The position numbers and the translations under genes are program-made. Positions 20,979 to 33,452 of a stretch of DNA of 64,000 nt are shown here, piece after piece; position 1 is the first letter of the stretch, and each line of letters starts with the position of its first letter. Below the pieces are notes generated by a model. It was not told the origin of the DNA. It searched no databases and saw only the letters and a program-made list of their open reading frames with translations. This stretch comes from Mayamaea pseudoterrestris (lineage: Eukaryota > Bacillariophyta > Bacillariophyceae > Sellaphorales > Sellaphoraceae). The DNA lies in NCBI GenBank assembly GCA_027923505.1, contig BROI01000011.1, positions 124,001-188,000 of the forward strand, written 5' to 3'.

Positions 20979-23900
20979 AAGCATACCATCTTATTACGCA
21001 GCCTCAACAATGATGTTGGCATCATTCTGGTGTGATTTGGGTGTACACATGGCTTGCTGTATGGGCGTTTGAATGTCATGGCATCTGCGGGCTGAGACTG
21101 GTGACAAGTTGTCACCAATCACATTGCAGTCTTCTAAGACCCCAGCCAAGCATACCATCTTATTGCGCAGCCTGAATAATGATGTTGGCATCATTCTGGT
21201 GTGATTTGGGTGTACACATCACATGCTGTAGGGGCGTTTGAATGTCAAGGCATCTGCGGGCTGAGACTGGTGACAAGTTGTCACCAATATGATTGCAGTC
21301 TTCTGAGACACCATCCAAGCATACCAGCTTGTAGAGCAGCCTGAATAATGATGTTGGCATCATTTTGGTGTGATTTGGGTGTATGCATGGCATGCTGTAG
21401 GGGCGTTTGAATATTAAGGCATCTGCGGGCTGAGACTGGTGACAAGTTGTCACCAATATCATTGCAGTCTACTGAGATCCCAGCCAAGCATACCATCTTG
21501 TAGCGCAGCCTGAATAATGATGTTGGCATCATTCTGGTGTGATTTGGGTGTATACATGGCTTGCTGTAGGGGCGTTTGAATGTCAAGGCATCTGCAGGCT
21601 CAGACTGGTGACAAGTTGTCACCAATATGATTGCAGTCTACTGAGACCCCAGCCAAGCATACCATCTTGTAGCGCAGCCTGAATAATGATGTTGGCATCA
21701 TTCTGGTGTGATTTGGGTGTGCACATGGCTTGCTGTAGGGGCGTTTGAATGTCATGGCATCTGCGGGCTGAGACTGGTGACAAGTTGTCACCAATCACAT
21801 TGCAGTCTACTGAGACACCATCCTAGCATACCAGATTGTAGCGCAGCCTGAATAATGATGTTGGTATCATTCTGGTGTATTTGGGTGTATGCATGGCTTG
21901 CTGTAGGGGCGTTTGAATGTCAAGGCATCTGCAGGCTGAGACTGGTGACAAGTTGTCACCAATCACATTGCAGTCTACTGAGACACCATCCAAGCATACC
22001 AGCTTGTAGCGCAGCCTGAATAATGATGTTGGCATCATTCTGGTGTGATTTGGGTGTATACATGGCTTGCTGTAGGGGCGTTTGAATGTCAAGGCATCTG
22101 CAGGCTTAGACTGGCGACAAGTTGTCACCAATATGATTGCAGTCTTCTGAGACCCCAACCAAGCATACCATCTTATTGCGCAGCCTGAATAACGATGTTG
22201 GCATCATTCTGGTGTGATTTGGGTGAACACATGGCTTGCTGTAGGGGCGTTTGAATGTCATGGCATCTGCGGGCTGAGACTGGTGTCAAGTTGTCACCAA
22301 TATGATTGCAGTCTACTGAGACACCATCCAAGCATACCAGCTTGTAGCGCAGCCTGAATAATGATGTTGGCAGCATTCTGGTGTGATTTGGGTGTATACA
22401 TGGCTTGCTGTAGGGGCGTTTGAATGTCAAGGCTGCATCTGCAGGCTCAGACTGGTGTCAAGATGTCATTAATATGATTGCAGTCTTCTGAGACCCCAGC
22501 CAAGCATACCATCTTGTAGCGCAGCCTGAATAATGATGTTGGCATCATTCTGGTGTGATTTGGGTGTATACATGGCTTGCTGTAGGGGCGTTTGAATGTC
22601 ATGGCATCTGCGGGCTGAGACTGGTGACAAGTTGTCACCAATCACATTGCAGTCTTCTGAGACCCCAGCCAAGCATACCATCTTATTGCGCAGCCTGAAT
22701 AATGATGTTGGCATCATTCTGGTGTGATTTGGGTGTACACATGGCTTGCTGTAGGGGCGTTTGAATGTCAAGGCATCTGCGGGCTGAGACTGGTGACAAG
22801 TTGTCACCAATCACATTGCAGTCTACTGAGACACCATCCAAGCATACCAGCTTGTAGAGCAGCCTGAATAATGATGTTGGCATCATTCTGGTGTGATTTG
22901 GGTGTATACATGGCTTGCTGTAGGGGCGTTTGAATGTCAAGGCATCTGCGGGCTGAGACTGGTGACAAGTTGTCACCAATCACATTGCAGTCTACTGAGA
23001 CCCCAGCCAAGCATACCATCTTGTAGCGCAGCCTGAATAATGATGTTGGCATCATTCTGGTGTGATTTGGGTGTATGCATGGCTTGCTGTAGGGGCGTTT
23101 GAATGTCAAGGCATCTGCGGGCTGAGACTGGTGACAAGTTGTCACCAATCACATTGCAGTCTACTGAGACACCATCCAAGCATACCAGCTTGTAGCGCAG
23201 CCTGAATAATGATGTTGGCATCATTCTGGTGTGATTTGGGTGTATACATGGCTTGCTGTAGGGGCGTTTGAATGTCAAGGCATCTGCAGGCTGAGACTGG
23301 TGACAAGTTGTCACCAATCACATTGCAGTCTACTGAGACACCATCCAAGCATACCAGCTTGTAGCGCAGCCTGAATAATGATGTTGGCATCATTCTGGTG
23401 TGATTTGGGTGTATACATGGCTTGCTGTAGGGGCGTTTGAATGTCAAGGCATCTGCAGGCTGAGACTGGTGACAAGTTGTCACCAATATCATTGCAGTCT
23501 TCTGAGACCCCAGCCAAGCATACCATCTTGTAGCGCAGCCTGAATAATGATGTTGGCATCATTCTGGTGTGATTTGGGTGTACACATGGCTTGCTGTAGG
23601 GGCGTTTGAATGTCATGGCATCTGCAGGCTGAGACTGGTGACAAGTTGTCACCAATCACATTGCAGTCTACTGAGACACCAGCCAAGCATACCAGCTTGT
23701 AGCGCAGCCTGAATAATGATGTTGGCATCATTCTGGTGTGATTTGGGTGTATACATGGCTTGCTGTAGGGGCGTTTGAATGTCAAGGCATCTGCGGGCTG
23801 AGACTGGTGACAAGTTGTCACCAATCACATTGCAGTCTACTGAGACACCATCCAAGCATACCAGCTTGTAGCGCAGCCTGAATAATGATGTTGGCATCAT

Positions 23901-26203
23901 TCTGGTGTGATTTGGGTGTATACATGGCTTGCTGTAGGGGCGTTTGAATGTCAAGGCATCTGCGGGCTGAGACTGGTGACAAGTTGTCACCAATATCATT
24001 GCAGTCTTCTGAGACCCCAGCCAAGCATACCAGCTTGTAGAGCAGCCTGAATAATGATGTTGGCATCATTCTGGTGTGATTTGGGTGTATACATGGCTTG
24101 CTGTAGGGGCGTTTGAATGTCAAGGCATCTGCGGGCTGAGACTGGTGACAAGTTGTCACCAATATCATTGCAGTCTTCTGAGACACCAGCCAACCATACC
24201 AGCTTGTAGCGCAGCCTGAATAATGATGTTGGCATCATTCTGGTGTGATTTGGGTGTATACATGGCTTGCTGTAGGGGCGTTTGAATGTCAAGGCTGCAT
24301 CTGCAGGCTGAGACTGGTGTCAAGTTGTCACCAATATGATTGCAGTCTTCTGAGACCCCAGCCAAGCATACCATCTTGTTGCGCAGCCTGAATAATGATG
24401 TTGGCATCATTCTGGTGTGATTTGGGTGTATACATGGCTTGCTGTAGGGGCGTTTGAATGTCAAGGCATCTGCGGGCTGAGACTGGTGACAAGTTGTCAC
24501 CAATATGATTGCAGTCTTCTGAGACCCCAGCCAAGCATACCATCTTGTTGCGCAGCCTGAATAATGATGTTGGCATCATTCTGGTGTGATTTGGGTGTAT
24601 ACATGGCTTGCTGTAGGGGCGTTTGAATGTCATGGCATCTGCGGGCTGAGACTGGTGACAAGTTGTCACCAATATCATTGCAGTCTTCTGAGACACCATC
24701 CAAGCATACCATCTTGTTGCGCAGCCTGAATAATGATGTTGGCATCATTCTGGTGTGATTTGGGTGTATACATGGCTTGCTGTAGGGGCGTTTGAATGTC
24801 AAGGCATCTGCGGGCTGAGACTGGTGACAAGTTGTCACCAATAATATTGCAGTCTTCTGAGACCCCGCCCAAGCATACCATCTTGTAGAGCAGCCTGAAT
24901 AATGATGTTGGCATCATTCTGGTGTGATTTGGGTGTATACATGGCTTGCTGTAGGGGCGTTTGAATGTCAAGGCATCTGCGGGCTGAGACTGGTGACAAG
25001 TTGTCACCAATATCATTGCAGTCTACTGAGACCCCAGCCAAGCATACCAGCTTGTAGCGCAGCCTGAATAATGATGTTGGCATCATTCTGGTGTGATTTG
25101 GGTGTATACATGGCTTGCTGTAGGGGCGTTTGAATGTCAAGGCATCTGCGGGCTGAGACTGGTGACAAGTTGTCACCAATATCATTGCAGTCTACTGAGA
25201 CACACCCTAGCCATGCATACCAGCTTGTAGCGCAGCCTGAATAATGATGTTGGCATCATTCTGGTGTGATTTGGGTGTATACATGGCTTGCTGTAGGGGC
25301 GTTTGAATGTCAAGGCATCTGCAGGCTGAGACTGGTGACAAGTTGTCACCAATATCATTGCAGTCTACTGAGACACCATCCAAGCATACCAGCTTGTAGC
25401 GCAGCCTGAATAATGATGTTGGCATCATTCTGGTGTGATTTGGGTGTATACATGGCTTGCTGTAGGGGCGTTTGAATGTCAAGGCATCTGCGGGCTGAGA
25501 CTGGTGACAAGTTGTCACCAATATGATTGCAGTCTTCTGAGACCCCAGCCAAGCATACCAGCTTGTAGCGCAGCCTGAATAATGATGTTGGCATCATTCT
25601 GGTGTGATTTGGGTGTATACATGGCTTGCTGTAGGGGCGTTTGAATGTCAAGGCATCTGCGGGCTGAGACTGGTGACAAGTTGTCACCAATATCATTGCA
25701 GTCTTCTGAGACCCCAGCCAAGCATACCAGCTTGTAGCGCAGCCTGAATAATGATGTTGGCATCATTCTGGTGTGATTTGGGTGTATACATGGCTTGCTG
25801 TAGGGGCGTTTGAATGTCAAGGCATCTGCAGGCTGAGACTGGTGACAAGTTGTCACCAATATCATTGCAGTCTACTGAGACACCATCCAAGCATACCATC
25901 TTGTAGCGCAGCCTGAATAATGATGTTGGCATCATTCTGGTGTGATTTGGGTGTATACATGGCTTGCTGTAGGGGCGTTTGAATGTCAACGCATCTGCAG
26001 GCTGAGACTGGTGACAAGTTGTCACCAATATCATTGCAGTCTTCTGAGACCCCAGCCAAGCATACCATCTTGTAGCGCAGCCTGAATAATGATGTTGGCA
26101 TCATTCTGGTGTGATTTGGGTGTATACATGGCTTGCTGTAGGGGCGTTTGAATGTCAAGGCATCTGCGGGCTGAGACTGGTGACAAGTTGTCACCAATAT
26201 CAT
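20979..26203. repeat. Segmental duplication within array 1, copy B
   Basis: Direct-orientation partner of 15731-20955. It begins with the same diverged, edge-like unit (CTTATTACGCAGCCTCAACA) that marks the left edge of the array, so an edge unit now lies in the array interior. It follows copy A after a 23-bp stretch that differs from both partners. Confidence 0.9.
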
Positions 26204-29200
26204 TGCAGTCTTCTGAGACCCCAGCCAAGCATACCATCTTGTTGCGCAGCCTGAATAATGATGTTGGCATCATTCTGGTGTGATTTGGGTGTATACATGG
26301 CTTGCTGTAGGGGCGTTTGAATGTCAAGGCATCTGCGGGCTGAGACTGGTGACAAGTTGTCACCAATATCATTGCAGTCTTCTGAGACACCATCCAAGCA
26401 TACCATCTTGTTGCGCAGCCTGAATAATGATGTTGGCATCATTCTGGTGTGATTTGGGTGTATACATGGCTTGCTGTAGGGGCGTTTGAATGTCAAGGCT
26501 GCATCTGCAGGCTGAGACTGGTGTCAAGTTGTCACCAATATCATTGCAGTCTTCTGAGACACCCGCCAAGCATACCAGCTTGTAGAGAAGCCTAAATAAT
26601 GATGTTGGCATCATTCTGGTGTGATTTGGGTGTATACATGGCTTGCTGTAGGGGCGTTTGAATGTCAAGGCATCTGCGGGCTGAGACTGGTGACAAGTTG
26701 TCACCAATATCATTGCAGTCTACTGAGACACCATCCAAGCATACCATTTGTAGAGCAGCCTGAATAATGATGTTGGCATCATTCTGGTGTGATTTGGGTG
26801 TATACATGGCTTGCTGTAGGGGCGTTTGAATGTCAAGGCATCTGCGGGCTGAGACTGGTGACAAGTTGTCACCAATATGATTGCAGTCTACTGAGACACC
26901 ATCCAAGCATACCATCTTGTAGCGCAGCCTGAATAATGATGTTGGCATCATTCTGGTGTGATTTGGGTGTATACATGGCTTGCTGTAGGGGCGTTTGAAT
27001 GTCAAGGCATCTGCGGGCTGAGACTGGTGACAAGTTGTCACCAATATCATTGCAGTCTTCTGAGACACCATCCAAGCATACCATCTTGTAGCGCAGCCTG
27101 AATAATGATGTTGGCATCATTCTGGTGTGATTTGGGTGTATACATGGCTTGCTGTAGGGGCGTTTGAATGTCAAGGCATCTGCGGGCTGAGACTGGTGAC
27201 AAGTTGTCACCAATATGATTGCAGTCTACTGAGACCCCAGCCAAGCATACCATCTTGTAGCGCAGCCTGAATAATGATGTTGGCATCATTCTGGTGTGAT
27301 TTGGGTGTATACATGGCTTGCTGTAGGGGCGTTTGAATGTCAAGGCATCTGCGGGCTGAGACTGGTGACAAGTTGTCACCAATATCATTGCAGTCTTCTG
27401 AGACCCCAGCCAAGCATACCATCTTGTTGCGCAGCCTGAATAATGATGTTGGCATCATTCTGGTGTGATTTGGGTGTATACATGGCTTGCTGTAGGGGCG
27501 TTTGAATGTCAAGGCATCTGCGGGCTGAGACTGGTGACAAGTTGTCACCAATATGATTGCAGTCTACTGAGACACCATCCAAGCATACCAGCTTGTAGAG
27601 CAGCCTGAATAATGATGTTGGCATCATTCTGGTGTGATTTGGGTGTATACATGGCTTGCTGTAGGGGCGTTTGAATGTCAAGGCATCTGCAGGCTGAGAC
27701 TGGTGACAAGTTGTCACCAATATCATTGCAGTCTTCTGAGACCCCAGCCAAGCATACCATCTTGTAGCGCAGCCTGAATAATGATGTTGGCATCATTCTG
27801 GTGTGATTTGGGTGTATACATGGCTTGCTGTAGGGGCGTTTGAATGTCAAGGCATCTGCGGGCTGAGACTGGTGACAAGTTGTCACCAATATCATTGCAG
27901 TCTTCTGAGACCCCAGCCAAGCATACCATCTTGTAGCGCAGCCTGAATAATGATGTTGGCATCATTCTGGTGTGATTTGGGTGTATACATGGCTTGCTGT
28001 AGGGGCGTTTGAATGTCAAGGCATCTGCGGGCTGAGACTGGTGACAAGTTGTCACCAATATCATTGCAGTCTTCTGAGACACCATCCAAGCATACCAGCT
28101 TGTAGCGCAGCCTGAATAATGATGTTGGCATCATTCTGGTGTGATTTGGGTGTATACATGGCTTGCTGTAGGGGCGTTTGAATGTCAAGGCATCTGCGGG
28201 CTGAGACTGGTGACAAGTTGTCACCAATATCATTGCAGTCTTCTGAGACCCCAGCCAAGCATACCAGCTTGTAGCGCAGCCTGAATAATGATGTTGGCAT
28301 CATTCTGGTGTGATTTGGGTGTATACATGGCTTGCTGTAGGGGCGTTTGAATGTCAAGGCATCTGCGGGCTGAGACTGGTGACAAGTTGTCACCAATATG
28401 ATTGCAGTCTACTGAGACACCATCCAAGCATACCAGCTTGTAGCGCAGCCTGAATAATGATGTTGGCATCATTCTGGTGTGATTTGGGTGTATACATGGC
28501 TTGCTGTAGGGGCGTTTGAATGTCAAGGCATCTGCGGGCTGAGACTGGTGACAAGTTGTCACCAATATCATTGCAGTCTACTGAGACACCATCCAAGCAT
28601 ACCATCTTGTAGCGCAGCCTGAATAATGATGTTGGCATCATTCTGGTGTGATTTGGGTGTATACATGGCTTGCTGTAGGGGCGTTTGAATGTCAAGGCAT
28701 CTGCGGGCTGAGACTGGTGACAAGTTGTCACCAATATCATTGCCGTCTTCTAAGACACCAGCCAAGCATTCCAGCTTGTAGAGCAGCCTGAATAATGATG
28801 TTGGCATCATTCTGGTGTGATTTGGGTGTATGCATGGCTTGCTGTAGGGCGTTTGAATGTCAAGGCATCTGCAGGCTGAGACTGGTGACAAGTTGTCACC
28901 AATATCGATGTCTGCGCAGCCTGAATAATGATGTTGGCATCATTCTGGTGTGATTTGGGTGTATACATGGCTTGCTGTAGGGGCATTTGAATGTCAAGGC
29001 ACCTGCAAGCTGAGACTGGTGACAAGTTGTCACCAATATCATTGCAGTCTTCTGAGACACCAGCCAAGCATACCAGCTTGTAGAGCAGCCTCAAGAATGA
29101 TGTTGGCATCATTCTGGTGTGATTTGGTTGTATTCATGGCTTGCTGTAGGGGCGTTTCAATGTCAAGGCATCTGCAGGCTGAGACTGGTGACAAGTTGTC

Positions 29201-31612
29201 ACCAATATCATTGCAGTCTGCTGAGACACCATCCAATCATACCAGCTTGTAGAGCAGCCTGAATAATGATGTTGGCATCATTCTGGTGTGATTTGGGTGT
29301 ATACATGGCTTGCTGTAGGGGCGTTTGAATGTCAAGGCATCTGCGGGCTGAGACTGGTGACAAGTTGTCACCAATATCATTGCAGTCTTCTGAGACCATA
29401 GCCTAGCATACCAGCTTGTTGCTTAGCCACAATAATGATTTTGGCATCATTCTGGTGTGACTTGGGTGTATACATGGCTTGCTGTAGGGGCATTTGAATG
29501 TCAAGGCATCTGCGGGCTGAGACTGGTGACAAGTTGTCACCAATCACATTGCAGTCAACTGACACACTATCCAAGCATACCAGCTTGTAGAGCAGCCTGA
29601 TTAATGATGTTGGCATCATTTTGGTGTGATTTGGGTGTATAAATGGCTTGCTGTAGGGGCGTTTGAATGTAAAGGCATCTGCAGGCTGAGACTGGTGACA
29701 AGTTGTCACCAATATCATTGCAGTCTTCTGAGACCTTGGCCAAGCATACCATCTTGTTGCGCAGCCTGAATGATGATGTTGGCATCATTCTGGTGTGATT
29801 TGGGTGTATACATGGCTTGCTGTAGGGGCGTTTGAATGTCAAGGCATCTGCGGGCTGAGACTGGTGACAAGTTGTCACCAATCACATTGCAGTCTACTGA
29901 GACACCATCCAAGCATACCAGCTTGTAGAGCAGCCTGAATAATGATGTTGGCATCATACTGGTGTGATTTGGGTGTATACATGGCTTGCTGTAGGGGCAT
30001 TTGAAAGTCAAGGCATCTGCGGGCTGAGACTGGTGACAAGTTGTCACCAATATCATTGCAGTCTTTTGAGACACCCACCAAGCATACCAGCTTGTAGTGC
30101 AGCCTGAATAATGATGTTGGCATCATTCTGGTGTGATTTGGGTGTATACATGGCTTGCTGTAGGGGCGTTTGAATGTCAAGGCATCTGCGGGCTGAGACT
30201 GGTGACAAGTTGTCACCAATATCATTGCAGTCTTCTGAGACCCCGGCCAAGCATACCATCTTGTTGCGCAGCCTGAATAATGATGTTGGCATCATTCTGG
30301 TGTGATTTGGGTGTATACATGGCTTGCTGTAGGGGCGTTTGAATGTCAAGGCATCTGCGGGCTGAGACTGGTGACAAGTTGTCACCAATATCATTGCAGT
30401 CTTCTGAAACACCCACCAATCATAACAGCTTGTAGCGCAGCCTGAATAATGATGTTGGCATCATTCTGGTGTGATTTGGGTGTATACATGGCTTGCTGTA
30501 GGGGCATTTGAATGTCAAGGCATCTGCGGGCTGAGACTGGTGACAAGTTGTCACCAATATCATTGCAGTCTTCTGAGACACCTGCCAAGCATACCAGCTT
30601 GTAGATCAGCCTGAATAATGATGTTGGCATCATTCTGGTGTGATTTGGGTGTATACATGACTTGCTGTAGGGGTGTTGGAATGTCAAGGCATCTGCGGGC
30701 TGAGACTGGTGACAAGTTGTCACCAATATCATTGCAGTCTTCTGAGACCCCGGCCAAGCATACCATCTTGTTGCGCTGCCTGAATAATGATGTTGGCATC
30801 ATTCTGGTGTGATTTGGGTGTATACATGGCTTGCTATAGGGGCGTTTGAATGTCAAGGCATCTGCGGGCTGAGACTGGTGACAAGTTGTCACCAATCACA
30901 TTGCAGTCTACTGAGACACCAGCCAAGCATACCAGCTTGTTGCTTAGCCTCAATAATGATTTTGGCATCATTCTGGTGTGATTTGGGTGTATACATGGCT
31001 TGCTGTAGGGGCATTTGAATGTCAAGGGATCTGTGGGTTGAGACTGGTGACAAGTTGTCACCAATAACATTGCAGTCTACTGAGACACCAGCCAAGTATA
31101 CTATCTTGTTGCGCAGCCTCAATAATGATGTTGGGACCATTCTGGTGTGATTTGGGTGTATACATGGCTTGCTGTAAGTGCGTTTGAATGTTTGCCAAGG
31201 CATTTGCAGGCTGAGACTGGTGACAAGTTGTCACCAATATCATTGCAGTATTCTGAGACACCAGCCAAGCACACCATCTTCTTGCGCAGCCTCAAGAATG
31301 ATGTTGGCATCATTCTGGTGTGATTTGGGTGTATACGTGGCTTGCTGTAGGGGTGTTTGAATGTCAAGGCATCTGCGGGCTGAGACTGGTGACAAGTTGT
31401 CACCAATCACATTGCAGTCTTCTGAGACACCAGTCAAGCATACCATCTTGTAGAGTAGCCTCAATAATGATGTTGGCATCATTCTGGTGTGATTTGGGTG
31501 TATAAATGGCTTGCTGTAGGGGCGTTTAAATGTCAAGGCATCTGCGGGCTGAGACTGGTGACAAGTTGTCACCAGTCACATTAGCCACTGAGACACCAGT
31601 AAAAAATTCATT

Positions 31613-31702
31613 TCTTAAGCCATGTATATACCCAAGGGACACAAGAATGGTGCCAACATGGTATGCCTATACCCAGATGGTGTCTCGTTAGACTATCCTA
31701 CC
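31613..31702. repeat. Degenerate satellite unit in inverted orientation at the right edge of array 1
   Basis: The bases from AAGCCATGTATATACCC through GATGGTGTCTCGTTAGACT match the reverse complement of the array unit (the orientation seen on the plus strand in the LRR intron), with mismatches and a deletion of about 25 bp. The direct array ends just before it. Confidence 0.75.
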
Positions 31703-31954
31703 GACTCTCTGTCAGGTGATTTGGAAACCGATGCGACTAGCCCAGCCCGCCACATCGATGAGCTTTTCACCATGACGACCACGAGGAGAATCACGGAGAT
31801 GCTTGATTTTTAACATTCCGAAGCGATATATATATACAAATCTCGTGGCAATTATAAACTATTCTTGTTCCATTGACGCCACTCTATTGTCAAATGCTTA
31901 CATTTCTGCTGCTTCGAAACAAGTCCGACAGTCAAGATTTGACTGACCACCACG
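31703..31954. other. Spacer right of array 1
   Basis: Short plus-strand frame to the stop at 31811 (tail TTTRRITEMLDF) could be the end of an old exon, but nothing supports a gene. AT-rich bases with a tatatatata run follow near 31826-31836. Confidence 0.3.
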
Positions 31955-32572
31955 ATGCATGCCCTCTGCCTCCCTCATCATTGCGTCGTTTCCAAGACTC
32001 TTCTGATTAATTTAATTGAGATCATCAAGTTGAAGTCATCAAATGACTCTATCAGTGATGTAATATTTGCACTACGCTCAAGACTCGAGCAAGAGAATGA
32101 GCAAGCAACATTCATGTTCTACATTCTACACATCCATCAATCATGCGTCACGGCAAGAAATGCAGTTCGTCGCGGCACCTATGGGGAGAATTTATGCCGA
32201 CAATTTGCAAGTGATCGAATGGAGCAACGGGTGCTTTCAACCGCGTCATGTTACAACTGCCGTCGTACCATTGACAGCCGCCAATCCTTTTTCCTGGCGG
32301 ATATAGCCTGTCGCGCTCGCGCTCCTACGAAGAAATGTTATTGGTGTCACCTTGATAAGAAAGATACAACATCGCTTCGACCTGGATTGACTGGTTCCGA
32401 AATTGCATCTGCGGCATATCCATTCAGTCTCAACATCTTGGAGCGCGCAAGGCTGGCGGCGGAAGAAGGCGCAGTAGCAGCAATTGATCGACTCTATGGA
32501 TCGATGGCCGGGACAAAGCAAGCGTATCTATACGTATATGCGGCCTATAAAAGAAGCATCGGCCACATATAA
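31955..32572 (+). CDS. Doubtful 205-residue hypothetical protein with two CxxC pairs
   Basis: An uninterrupted ATG-to-stop frame of 205 codons in the island between two arrays. It has no signal peptide and no recognised domain. The middle contains CYNCRRTIDS and, about 27 residues later, CYWCHLDKKD, which could form a zinc ribbon, and a charged helical stretch (LNILERARLAAEEGAVAAID) near the end. Codon use and composition are not obviously coding, and no other exon is seen. It may be a chance frame or a gene remnant. Confidence 0.3.
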   Translation: MHALCLPHHCVVSKTLLINLIEIIKLKSSNDSISDVIFALRSRLEQENEQATFMFYILHIHQSCVTARNAVRRGTYGENLCRQFASDRMEQRVLSTASCYNCRRTIDSRQSFFLADIACRARAPTKKCYWCHLDKKDTTSLRPGLTGSEIASAAYPFSLNILERARLAAEEGAVAAIDRLYGSMAGTKQAYLYVYAAYKRSIGHI

Positions 32573-33020
32573 ACATTACTTAAAATCTGCATCGAGAATG
32601 ACGAGGCGGGCAACAGTTCGGACGCAGGCCGATATGGTTTGTCGACAAGTATCAAGCGAGGTTCATCTCGACTGCGAATTTGCCATTTCTACTCGAAAGC
32701 GTTTCTCCCGGCGACGCTAACAAAGACTCACCTGCCAATGACGCCTCTTCTACTCGCAAGAAATGGTGTTAGCGATTGTTTGGTGACGGTTCTTGAGTGA
32801 GAGGCGCGACGAAGCTACATTTATGCAAGTCAAGCACCACCGAACACATTATCACTAGATCCTTTCCAAGGCAGCTGCTTTATCGTAATGTAAATACTCA
32901 TGATCATTACAAAATGCTTATTACTCTAATCATATTGTATGACATCCATCGTTTCCTCAAGGACCAAGCGCAGCATACGGTCGACATTTTCTTCGATGTA
33001 ATAGCGAGCATGCCAATGTA
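32573..33020. other. Spacer downstream of the globin gene, no gene seen
   Basis: 448 bp without convincing coding potential on either strand. It should contain the globin 3' UTR at its right end. Confidence 0.35.
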
Positions 33021-33452
33021 CTATTCCTCCATTCCCCTCGTCATGCAGCTAACCAAGAATGTAAACACTGCATTCCAAGAGTCTCTTTCCGCATTAGTTA
33101 GTCGAATATCCAAACATTCTTCTATGCCGTATAGTATTCCTTCCTGCATAATTGGCAAGTGTTCCGGTCGCACCCCCATACTCTTGTGCCGCAAGCCCAA
33201 ATCCTTCAAGTCGTCCTGAATAAACTCCAAGTCGGGTCCCAGAAAAGAGACTGCACAATCCACCATTTCCACAAGCGCCTTGGCATGTCGTCCATAGGTG
33301 GCGTGGCTGCTTGGATCCTGGTCCATTGGCAGTCGATAGACGGCTCGCATGCTTGGGTCGCGCTTCAAAACATGGTCCAATACAATGTCACCAACGACCG
33401 TCTGATAATTGCCAAGCTTTTTGACTCGCTCCCATGTCATAATGACGTTCAT
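33021..33452 (-). CDS. Single-domain globin
   Basis: 143 residues. The chain follows the globin pattern: helix A/B from TWERVKKLGNYQTVVGDIVL, the P-S-M-R-A-V-Y segment of the C/CD region, an E helix YGRHAKALVEMVDCAV with His56 at the usual distal position, and an F helix LGLRHKSMGVRPEHL with His89 as the proximal heme ligand, then G/H helices ending in Trp-containing RDSWNAVFTFLVSCM. This would bind heme and a gas such as oxygen or nitric oxide. The start ATG is preceded by TTTTTCATTCAG, which resembles a splice acceptor, so a short upstream exon is possible, but no good one was found. The gene is isolated between two satellite arrays. Confidence 0.85.
   Translation of the reverse strand: MNVIMTWERVKKLGNYQTVVGDIVLDHVLKRDPSMRAVYRLPMDQDPSSHATYGRHAKALVEMVDCAVSFLGPDLEFIQDDLKDLGLRHKSMGVRPEHLPIMQEGILYGIEECLDIRLTNAERDSWNAVFTFLVSCMTRGMEE

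Larger units (their letters stand above)
15596..31612. repeat. Satellite array 1: about 95 tandem units of 169 bp
   Basis: The unit is recognisable by the phrase TGATTTGGGTGTATACATGG recurring every 169 bp, with occasional units of about 166-175 bp. Each unit has two perfect small inverted repeats, AATGATGTTGGCATCATT (7-bp arms) and GGTGACAAGTTGTCACC (8-bp arms), about 73 bp apart. Units are very similar in the middle and diverge at both edges, strongly so after about 28,740. Because 169 is one more than a multiple of three, each strand shows staggered open frames of about 113-116 codons repeated dozens of times; these are by-products of the repeat. The unit is the same as in the LRR intron at 3.5-3.9 kb. 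Confidence 0.97.

Noticed and set aside
15586-31572. Dozens of near-identical minus-strand frames of 98-123 codons (starting MVTTCHQSQPADA or MILVTTCHQSQ)
   Set aside because: They arise because a 169-bp unit shifts frame by one each period, so each frame stays open for about two units. The same bases are used in several frames at once, so they are by-products of the satellite, not a gene family.
15596-31612. CRISPR array
   Set aside because: Units are contiguous 169-bp repeats without unique spacers, and the surrounding genes are eukaryotic with introns.
32797-33219. 140-codon plus-strand frame
   Set aside because: It is largely antisense to the globin gene, whose translation has a clear fold pattern.
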